From assembly GCA_964512045.1 (NCBI GenBank), contig CAZEJK010000162.1:1-11488 (forward strand): DNA of 11,488 nt. The letters are read 5' to 3'. This stretch comes from CAZEJK01 sp964512045 (lineage in GTDB: Bacteria; Acidobacteriota; Thermoanaerobaculia; Thermoanaerobaculales; Sulfomarinibacteraceae). Shown here piece after piece: positions 5,379 to 11,488 of this stretch. Each line of letters begins with the position of its first letter. Position 1 is the stretch's first letter. Under the pieces are notes generated by a model, which was not told the origin of the DNA, did no database searches, and saw only the letters and a program-made list of their open reading frames with translations. The translations under genes and the position numbers were made by a program.

Positions 5379-7829
5379 GTGAGGAAGCCTAGGCTGCGTG
5401 CCCGATTGAGCAGCTGGTTGATGCTGGCTGTCGGTGCTGTGAGTCTGGGGGGAGCCGCCGGCGCCGGCGCAACGCCTGAGCGCGCCCTCAAGGTCAGCGG
5501 CGACATGGCGTTTCCTCCCTATGAGTTTGTTGACGAGAACGGGCTGGCAACGGGCTACAACGTCGAGATGATGCGAGCCGTGGCCGACGTCATGGATCTG
5601 ACAGTCGAGATTCGGCTGGGCCCGTGGTCCGAAGTGCGCACAGAGCTGGAGGAGGGGAACATCGATGCCCTGACCGGGATGTACTACTCGGCGGAGCGTG
5701 ACCGGTTGGTGGACTTCACGACGGCGCATATCAAGGTCGGTCACGGACTGTTCGTGCGGCGGGGTAGCACGATTCGAGGGCTCGAGGATCTCGAGGCAGG
5801 GATCATCCTGGTGCAGCGTGACGACATCATGCACGATACCGTCCGGCGCCAGGACGTGGGTGACGTCGTCGCCTTCGAGACGCCGGCGCGAGTGCTTCAA
5901 GAGCTGGCGGGCGGCTTGGGCGACGCGGCGCTGGTAGGGCGGCTGCAAGGGCTGTACCTGCGCAACACGCTCGGGTTGAGCAATCTTGTCCATGTTGGAG
6001 AGCCTATCGGTCAACGGGAGTACTGCTTTGCGGTGCGCGAAGGAGATCGCGATCTACTCGCGGCGTTGAACGAGGGGCTGGCGATCCTCAGTGCGACGGG
6101 GCGGACTCGGGAGATCCGAGGTCAGTGGTTCGGCTCCCCAACACGGTGGTCGTTGGTCAGAACGGTACGCCATGTTCTGATTTTCTTAGCACTTCCGGCA
6201 CTTGTGGTGGTTGCTGCCTTCATCCTGTGGAACCGTTCCTTGCGACGCACGGTGTCGCAGCGAACAGCAGAGCTCACCGAGCAGCTGGAGGAGCGCCGCC
6301 GTGCCGAGCGCGAGCTCACCACGAGCCAGCAGTACAACAGGATGCTGTTCGAGAGCTCGCCGATCGGTCTTGCGCTGTGCACGCTGCGCGGCGAGATCAT
6401 CGATGTCAACATGTCTCTGGCAGAGCTTCTCGGTCGGACCGCTCAGGAGCTGATTGGACTGCACATCGACGACCTGACTCCAGAGGAGTGGCGCGACACC
6501 GACCGTGTAGCACTGGATGCGATTTCCAGGGTCGACCGGGCCGGCCCGATCGAGAAGGAGCTGCTCCGTGGGGACGGTTCGCCCGTTCCAGTTCGAGTCT
6601 CGGCCTCAGCGATCGAGCGTGAGGGCGAACGGCGTATCTTGGCGTCTGTCGAGGACGTTTCGGAGCGCGTCGAGCTGGAGATGCGCGCCCGTCGTGCAGA
6701 ACGGCTGCAGGCGATCGGCCAGCTGGCGGGCGGCGTAGCGCACGATTTCAACAACATTCTGCAGGCGGTCTTCAGTCATATGGAGCTGCTCGAGCGGAAG
6801 ATCGGGGCGGGAGAGGATGTGCAGCGGCACCTCGGCGCAGTGCGGACAGCGGCGGAGAGGGCGGCTGACCTGACGCGGCAGCTGCTGGCCTTCGGGCGGC
6901 GGCAGGCCCTGAACCGCGAGACGGTCGAACTGTCCGAGCGCGTGCGCGAGATCGCGCAGCTGCTCGTGCGACTGATCGGGGAGGATGTCTTCCTGGAGCT
7001 CGAGCTGTGTGAGGAGCCGCTGTTCGTCAACGTGGACCCGGGAAGCCTCGAGCAGGTGGTCGTGAATCTCTGTGTGAACGCTCGAGACGCCCTCCCCGAC
7101 GGCGGTCGGGTCACCGTCAGGACCAGCGTCGGCTTCCCAAGCCTGTCGGCGGGTGATACCTCCGAGCTGGATGGGCATGAGCCGTGCGCCGTGCTGGAGG
7201 TGAGTGATGGTGGTGTGGGGATGGACGCTGAGATCTGCGAGCACATCTTCGAGCCGTTCTTCACCACCAAGGAGGTCGGTGAGGGAAGTGGGCTGGGACT
7301 GGCGACGGTGTACGGTGTGGTGCGCCAGCATGGCGGCACCGTGCATGTTGAAAGCTCGCCCGGCGAAGGAAGCGTGTTCTCGGTGTTTCTTCCGATGATG
7401 GCTCCTTCCGACACAGCTCGCGTCAGCGACCCGGTTGTCTTGCGCTCATCGGTAGCTGGCAGCACGATTCTGGTTGCGGAGGACGAGGACGAGGTCCGGC
7501 ACGTGGTGGTCGAGATCCTCTCCGAAGCAGGCTATCGGGTGATCGAGGCGAAAGATGGCGCCGAAGCGAAGGTACTCATCGATCGGTATGCCACGGAGAT
7601 CGATATGGCCGTTCTCGATGCCGTCATGCCCCATTGCGGAGGGCATGAGGTATGGCGGAGGATCAATGAGGTCTGTCCAGGGCTGCCGGTGCTTTTCAGC
7701 ACCGGTTACAGCGCCCACGCGGTTCACCAGGAGTACGGCCTGCCGCGCGGTGTGGACTTGCTGATGAAGCCATACTCCGCATCGGACCTGCTCCATCGGG
7801 TGCAGGAGGCACTCGAGAGACCCCGCTGA
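5379..7829 (+). CDS. hybrid sensor histidine kinase with SBP_bac_3 sensor domain, PAS and receiver
   Basis: This is an 816-residue protein. Domains in order: signal peptide (1 to ~32, Arg-rich then hydrophobic); periplasmic amino-acid-type solute-binding domain (SBP_bac_3, ~37-252, VSGDMAFPPYEFVDENGLATGYNVE...); TM helix (~264-284); coiled-coil linker (~293-318); PAS (~319-432); HisKA with H-box AHDFNN (His455); HATPase_c with N-box VNLCVNARDALPDGG (~562-576), SDGGVGMD, FEPFFTTKEVGEGSGLGL; and receiver (~696-812) with E701/D702, phospho-acceptor Asp747 (VLDAVMP), Thr775 and Lys797. The layout resembles BvgS but has a single SBP domain and no Hpt, so a separate Hpt or a reverse phospho-flow would be needed. 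All kinase residues look intact. Ligand pocket: Arg107 (SAERDRLVDFTT), which in amino-acid binding proteins holds the alpha-carboxylate, is kept, but the later regions are altered (QRDDI, DAALVGRL). The start is GTG at 5379 without an SD site; no better start exists before the signal peptide. No response regulator lies beside it. Confidence 0.95.
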   Translation: MRKPRLRARLSSWLMLAVGAVSLGGAAGAGATPERALKVSGDMAFPPYEFVDENGLATGYNVEMMRAVADVMDLTVEIRLGPWSEVRTELEEGNIDALTGMYYSAERDRLVDFTTAHIKVGHGLFVRRGSTIRGLEDLEAGIILVQRDDIMHDTVRRQDVGDVVAFETPARVLQELAGGLGDAALVGRLQGLYLRNTLGLSNLVHVGEPIGQREYCFAVREGDRDLLAALNEGLAILSATGRTREIRGQWFGSPTRWSLVRTVRHVLIFLALPALVVVAAFILWNRSLRRTVSQRTAELTEQLEERRRAERELTTSQQYNRMLFESSPIGLALCTLRGEIIDVNMSLAELLGRTAQELIGLHIDDLTPEEWRDTDRVALDAISRVDRAGPIEKELLRGDGSPVPVRVSASAIEREGERRILASVEDVSERVELEMRARRAERLQAIGQLAGGVAHDFNNILQAVFSHMELLERKIGAGEDVQRHLGAVRTAAERAADLTRQLLAFGRRQALNRETVELSERVREIAQLLVRLIGEDVFLELELCEEPLFVNVDPGSLEQVVVNLCVNARDALPDGGRVTVRTSVGFPSLSAGDTSELDGHEPCAVLEVSDGGVGMDAEICEHIFEPFFTTKEVGEGSGLGLATVYGVVRQHGGTVHVESSPGEGSVFSVFLPMMAPSDTARVSDPVVLRSSVAGSTILVAEDEDEVRHVVVEILSEAGYRVIEAKDGAEAKVLIDRYATEIDMAVLDAVMPHCGGHEVWRRINEVCPGLPVLFSTGYSAHAVHQEYGLPRGVDLLMKPYSASDLLHRVQEALERPR

Positions 7830-8030
7830 CGTTCGCGAGATCATTCTGGCGGCGTGCCTTCGGCCTGCCTGCTATGCGGAGGTAGGCGTCGCACCAACAG
7901 ACCTCATCTGATTCGATCTACCACGCGGTCCAATGTAGGGCCGGATCTTCACATCGGCTTTACGCCAGCCTCTCACAGTGTGCTCTGCGGTGCGCGGCGG
8001 AGCGTGCCGCGAAGGGGGCTCGAGGAGCGC
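7830..8030. other. 200-bp intergenic region between kinase and phosphate permease
   Basis: No gene is convincing here. An in-frame extension of the permease (from GTG 7854) is open, but it encodes a polar Arg-rich stretch without domain likeness. The segment holds an imperfect inverted repeat, GCCTGCCT (about 7864-7871) against AGGTAGGC (about 7881-7888), and a possible PHO-like direct repeat at 7948-7964. Confidence 0.5.
7948..7964 (+). promoter_or_regulatory. possible PHO-box-like direct repeat upstream of the permease
   Basis: TTCACA (7948-7953) and TTTACG (7959-7964) are two half-sites with an 11-bp period, 67 bp before the permease start. This spacing is that of PhoB/PhoP boxes, and the half-sites resemble the TT(A/C/T)ACA form of PhoP sites. 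The match is short and could be chance. Confidence 0.2.
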
Positions 8031-9572
8031 ATGACCGCAGTCATGATGTTCTCACTGGGAGTGCTGGTGCTGCTGGCGCTCTTGGATCTCTGGGTCGGAG
8101 TGGTCAACGACGCGGTGAACTTCCTGAACTCCGCGATCGGTTCTCGGGTTGTCACGCGACAGGTCGTGCTGGTTGTCGCATCGTTCGGAGTCGTCTTCGG
8201 GGCGCTTTCCTCGAAGGGGATGATGGAGGTGGCGCGGAAGGGTGTGTTCGATCCGCACCAGTTCACCGATGCGTCCGGAGGCCTGCTCCTCGGCGCGGTT
8301 CTCGCGGTCTACTTCGGTGTCATGGTGGCCGATGTCCTGATGCTCGACCTGTACAACACCTTCGGGTTGCCGACATCGACCACCGTCAGCATCATCTCGG
8401 AGATGGTCGGAGCCTCGATCGGCGTCAGCTTCTGGATACACCACGGGGATCTGAGGGCCGCCTTGGGAGTGATCAACTCCGGGCCGGTACTGGGCATCTA
8501 TAGCGGCATATTCGTGTCGGTCTTCATTGCGTTCTGCACCGGGGCGCTGCTGATGTTCGTGGTTCGGCTGCTCTACAGCCACGCTCCCGAGCGCTCGTTC
8601 GCGCTGTTCGGGTGGCTGTGGACCGGCGCGTCGTTCTCCGCCCTCGTCACGTTCGTCCTGATCAAAGGTTTGAAAACCACCGCAGTGCTCGGTGAGGAGC
8701 TGACCGCGCTGATCAAGAGCAATATGCCGATGGTGGCTGCGGGCGCTTTCGTCGTTGCTGCGGTCTTCGGGCTCGCGCTGCGGCATCGGCCTCGGATCGT
8801 GCTCGGCGCGGTCATTGTCACCGGGACTGGCACGCTTTCGATGGCGTTCGCCAGTAACGACCTGGTGAACTTCATCGGTCCGACGGTGGCCGCTGTCCAG
8901 GCTGCGATGCTCGGCGATGCGTACCTTTCGGGCAAGGTGCCGACTCAAAGCTGGATGCTCCTGGTTGCCGGCTGCGTCATGGTCGGGGCGCTGTGGAGCT
9001 CGCGGAAGGCTCGGCGGGTGACCGATACCGAGGTGCGACTGGCGGCCCACGGCGAGACCCGGCAGCGGTTCGAGTCGAACCGGTTCTCGAGAGCCCTGGT
9101 GGCGTGGTCAACCGGTCTTTGGAGTCTCATCAAGCGTCCTGTGCCGTCAGCGGTGAAGTTGTGGGCTGATGAGAGAACCGCGCCGCCGCCGCCGGCAGCG
9201 GGGCAGCCTCCGTATGATCTGCTCAGAGCCTCGGTGAATCTGGTGGTCGCCAGTGTGCTGATCTCCATCGGCACCGCCAACAAGCTACCGCTGTCCACCA
9301 CCTACATTACCTTCATGACGGCGATGGGAGCGTCCCTGGCCGATCGGCACTGGCGGCTCGAGACGGCGGATCAGCGGATCGCCGGGATCCTGACCGTCAT
9401 CGGCGGCTGGCTGTTGACGGGAGTCCTGGCCGCCACAGCCGCGTTCATCACCGCGTCGATCGCCTATGTCGGTCAGGCGTGGGGCGTCGGGTTCCTTGCC
9501 GTGTGCGTGGTGGCCGCGCTGGCACGCACGGCCCGGGTCAAGCTGGCCGGCTTCGATACGGACGGGGCATAG
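8031..9572 (+). CDS. PiT-family inorganic phosphate transporter
   Basis: This is a 513-residue inner-membrane permease of PF01384. The two inverted-repeat family signatures are visible: GVVNDAVNFLNSAIG (residues 23-37, Asn26-Asp27) and ASNDLVNFIGPTVAAVQA (274-291, Asn276-Asp277), each paired with a later substrate-helix motif, FGLPTSTT (111-118) and KLPLSTTY (418-425). About ten or more hydrophobic helices alternate with short loops. A hydrophilic segment at ~322-398, including PPPPAAGQPP, separates the second signature from the last helices. It imports phosphate (Na+ or H+ driven in the family). It resembles the PiT subgroup with an extra central domain rather than E. coli PitA. ATG 8031 was chosen because the first helix begins there and GAGGAG (8022-8027) precedes it, although at a short 3-nt spacing. 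No PhoU-like Pit accessory gene is adjacent. The gene follows the kinase on the same strand after 201 bp and converges on the GGT-like gene. Confidence 0.93.
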   Translation: MTAVMMFSLGVLVLLALLDLWVGVVNDAVNFLNSAIGSRVVTRQVVLVVASFGVVFGALSSKGMMEVARKGVFDPHQFTDASGGLLLGAVLAVYFGVMVADVLMLDLYNTFGLPTSTTVSIISEMVGASIGVSFWIHHGDLRAALGVINSGPVLGIYSGIFVSVFIAFCTGALLMFVVRLLYSHAPERSFALFGWLWTGASFSALVTFVLIKGLKTTAVLGEELTALIKSNMPMVAAGAFVVAAVFGLALRHRPRIVLGAVIVTGTGTLSMAFASNDLVNFIGPTVAAVQAAMLGDAYLSGKVPTQSWMLLVAGCVMVGALWSSRKARRVTDTEVRLAAHGETRQRFESNRFSRALVAWSTGLWSLIKRPVPSAVKLWADERTAPPPPAAGQPPYDLLRASVNLVVASVLISIGTANKLPLSTTYITFMTAMGASLADRHWRLETADQRIAGILTVIGGWLLTGVLAATAAFITASIAYVGQAWGVGFLAVCVVAALARTARVKLAGFDTDGA

Positions 9573-9727
9573 ACCAACGATCCGTCGCGGCTGGCTCAGG
9601 GAAGCCCCGTGAGTGTGCCGGGTCACGATAGAATCGGGTTATGGTGGAGACATCGTCAGCGCGTCGACGTCCGGCCACTGTGAGCAGCAGCAGAGCCGCG
9701 ACGCCGGATGACGGCCGCGTCCGATAA
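9573..9727. other. 155-bp region between convergent permease and GGT-like genes
   Basis: No strong terminator is seen; the best hairpin is CGTGA...TCACG around 9608-9626 with a 10-base loop. TAGAAT (9629-9634), 6 nt before an ATG at 9641, opens a 28-codon frame (9641-9727, TAA) that could be a leaderless small gene, but its Ser/Arg/Ala composition gives no support. I treat the region as non-coding. Confidence 0.4.
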
Positions 9728-11455
9728 TCACGGGGGTTGCTCGAGACCGCGCGCCGTACCATCGCGGCGGCCGTCTGCGACCGCGACGTACGTACCGTCT
9801 GGCCGGCGGGAGAGAGCAGCCACTCCTCCGAAGTAGGCAGTGTTCAGCGTCCCGGCATGCGGTTGGAGCAGATACTGGTTGGCGTACCCCTCCTCGCGGA
9901 GCGCGTCGGCGTGTGCCCTGGTGATGTCCGGTGGCGCCAGCTCGAGACAGACGCGATTCTTCGTGTCCCAGAGTACACGCGGGGCGGCAACGGCTTCCGG
10001 GAGCGGGGACCCGCGATCGACCAGGTTCACGACGCAGTTCAGGACCGCTGACAGAACCCGTTCGCTGCCGCTGGAGCCCAGGGCCGCGAAGAGCTCGCCT
10101 TCGGCGTCGGTCAGGATCGTGGGCGCGACTGATGTCGGCAGGAGCATCTGCGGACGAAGGTAGTTGGGATCTGTGGGATCCTCGAGCTCGACAGCTTCCA
10201 GCAGGCAGTTGTAGGGAAAGCCGAGTGCTGGCGTTGCGCTGCAGGCACCGAAGTAGCGGCCGAGTGTCTGGGTGAGGGAAACGACCGTGCCCTCGGTATC
10301 CGCCACGACCAGATGGGTGGTGTTCCCGTCCTTATCGGTGGATTCCTGCAGCTCTCCGCGCTGCACGAAAGGAGGATTGCGAATACGTTCAGCAATCTCG
10401 CGTGCCTTCTGTTCTCGGAGCTCGGGAGCACGCATGAGAGCGCCCTCAGCGGTCCGAGGGTGACCCGAGGAGAGGAGAGCCCAGTGAGCGGCCTCGGCGA
10501 GAATGCGGTGGCGCTCGGCGTCCATGGCTTGCAGTCTGGAGGAGGGGAGCTCATCGAGGATCTCGAGCCCCAAGACCACCTGACTTCCCCCGAGCCAGCG
10601 CGGTGCTGACAGCACGGACAGGCCACGGTAGCTTCCGAAAACAGGACGCGTTGCCTCGACCTGAACCCGAGCCAGGTCGGTGCGGCGGATGTAGCCACCC
10701 TGGGCCTTCATGTCAGATACGATCATGCGAGCGATGCCGCCGCGATAGAAGTCTTCTGCTCCGTGTGTTGCCAGCCGTCGGAGCGTCCACGACAGACCCG
10801 GGAGTCGGGCTCGAGAGCCGATTGGCAGCGGACCTCCGTCGCGGAGCAGGCGAGCGCTCAGGACGTCAGACTCAGCGATTTTCGGGGCATATTGGCCGAG
10901 GAATGCATGACCAGTTGGCGTCATCCGACCCCCACGCTCCGCGATCTCGATGGCGGGAGTCAGCACCTCAGACCAGGAAAGCTGGCCGTACCGTCTGTGG
11001 GCGAGGTCGAGCACTGCAACGGTTGTGGGGATGGCCGCGAGGCGGTGACCGAACTGGCGGTCTTCGTGCTGTAGCTCTTGGAGCTCCTCGATATCCAGGC
11101 CCATCGGCGCGTGTGGGGTGCCGTCGAGGACCAGGGAGTGCGCGTTGGGAAAGCGGATGAGCATCCAGGTGGCACCACCGAGCCCGGAGCTCCCCGGGCT
11201 ACTGGAGCCGAGCGCGAAGGCGGCCGCCACAGCGGCATCGATGGCGTTACCCCCGGCCGCGAGCATCTCTATGGCAGCCTGCGCCGCCGGATCAGTCCCG
11301 GCTGCAACCACGCCGTACTCCGACGTGGCGACGGAGGGACACTCCCGTTGAGGTCGTGTCTCGGGGAGGGGGGCTCCATCGGGTAGGACGGAGCATGATG
11401 CCGTTATCAGCAGGATCACGGTTGCGGTCCCTACCAACGCGGCCGCGGGCCGCAA
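9728..11455 (-). CDS. gamma-glutamyltransferase-family Ntn-hydrolase, exported
   Basis: This is a 575-residue protein if started at TTG 11455. The frame stays open to the window edge without ATG or GTG, so the true start may lie beyond 11488. The N-terminus has a hydrophobic signal (VGTATVILLITASC) with Cys21 as a possible but atypical lipobox (T-A-S-C). The large-subunit region shows AAIEMLAAGGNAIDAAVAAAFALG, SGLGGATWMLIR, and the RRYGQLSWSEVLTPAIEIAERGG block. The autocatalytic site is DGNTTHLVVAD, with nucleophile Thr379 at the start of the small subunit; TSVAPTI and a GSSGSERVLSAVL segment follow. In classical enzymes the equivalent of E. coli Arg114 (DFRE) binds glutamate; here the stretch reads LDGTPHAP, and the MDDF loop appears as LLEA. 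It is therefore certainly a GGT-fold enzyme, processed at Thr379 and acting outside the cytoplasm, but classical glutathione activity is uncertain. It is convergent to the phosphate permease, with no partner gene visible. Confidence 0.92.
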   Translation of the reverse strand: MRPAAALVGTATVILLITASCSVLPDGAPLPETRPQRECPSVATSEYGVVAAGTDPAAQAAIEMLAAGGNAIDAAVAAAFALGSSSPGSSGLGGATWMLIRFPNAHSLVLDGTPHAPMGLDIEELQELQHEDRQFGHRLAAIPTTVAVLDLAHRRYGQLSWSEVLTPAIEIAERGGRMTPTGHAFLGQYAPKIAESDVLSARLLRDGGPLPIGSRARLPGLSWTLRRLATHGAEDFYRGGIARMIVSDMKAQGGYIRRTDLARVQVEATRPVFGSYRGLSVLSAPRWLGGSQVVLGLEILDELPSSRLQAMDAERHRILAEAAHWALLSSGHPRTAEGALMRAPELREQKAREIAERIRNPPFVQRGELQESTDKDGNTTHLVVADTEGTVVSLTQTLGRYFGACSATPALGFPYNCLLEAVELEDPTDPNYLRPQMLLPTSVAPTILTDAEGELFAALGSSGSERVLSAVLNCVVNLVDRGSPLPEAVAAPRVLWDTKNRVCLELAPPDITRAHADALREEGYANQYLLQPHAGTLNTAYFGGVAALSRRPDGTYVAVADGRRDGTARGLEQPP

Positions 11456-11488
11456 CCAAAGTGATGCTCCGAATGTGCCGGTCCCGCG

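Noticed and set aside
6606..7465. Overlapping minus-strand open frames of 229-246 codons
   Set aside because: They are antisense to the kinase HisKA/HATPase region, where all catalytic motifs are intact on the plus strand. No ribosome site or recognisable domain is present.
7854..8030. 59-residue N-terminal extension of the phosphate permease from GTG 7854
   Set aside because: The extension is polar and Arg-rich, has no ribosome site and is not expected in this family. ATG 8031 leads straight into the first helix.
8052..9050. 332-codon open frame on the minus strand
   Set aside because: It is a shadow of the phosphate permease. The composition is His/Arg/Gln-rich with no hydrophobic core or motif, as expected for the antisense of membrane-protein codons in GC-rich DNA.
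1..11488. CRISPR array, tRNA, rRNA, insertion sequence, prophage or toxin-antitoxin genes
   Set aside because: Looked for by eye on both strands. No regularly spaced repeats, cloverleaf-like sequences, transposase/integrase motifs or paired small genes were seen.

Overview
This is a GC-rich (by eye roughly 60-65 %) bacterial chromosome segment. It is tightly coded, with Shine-Dalgarno sites of AGGAGG type that sit repeatedly 6 nt before the start codon. Lipoprotein and Tat signals and a BvgS-like hybrid sensor kinase point to a Gram-negative. The MutS-type fragment and the DUF6599/DUF362 and DUF3014 proteins would fit a myxobacterial or other 'deltaproteobacterial'-grade lineage, but this is an impression; nothing here fixes the phylum. 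I see no rRNA, tRNA, CRISPR array, insertion sequence or phage gene.

Left part (1-3454). The window opens inside a saccharopine dehydrogenase/reductase (lysine metabolism) whose first ~110 residues lie outside. Convergent with it, and overlapping its end by about 20 bp, is the broken 3' part of a MutS-family ATPase on the minus strand. Walker B, the H-loop and the C-terminal tail are clear, but the P-loop half is missing or scrambled. A two-gene operon follows: a DUF6599 lipoprotein and a Tat-exported DUF362 protein, whose stop and start overlap as ATGA. It ends at an inverted repeat shared with the next, convergent gene.

Middle part (3470-5316). Two divergent genes are separated by about 180 bp: a 210-residue cytoplasmic protein I cannot assign (minus) and a single-TM DUF3014 protein (plus). 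A perfect 11-bp hairpin follows the latter.

Right part (5379-11488). A hybrid histidine kinase has an exported solute-binding (SBP_bac_3) sensor domain, TM helix, PAS, HisKA, HATPase and receiver; no response regulator or transporter partner is encoded beside it. Next come a PiT-family phosphate permease on the same strand and, convergent with it, a gamma-glutamyltransferase-family Ntn-hydrolase. The latter has its catalytic Thr, but several residues that hold the glutamyl group in classical enzymes appear replaced.

Apart from the lipoprotein/DUF362 pair the genes look like independent transcription units, and I see no single pathway tying the window together. I did not find a convincing new multi-gene system. 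The most useful leads are the DUF6599-DUF362 exported pair, the divergent GGT-like enzyme, the kinase with a non-canonical ligand pocket and possibly leaderless start, the orphan 210-residue protein, and the decaying MutS remnant.
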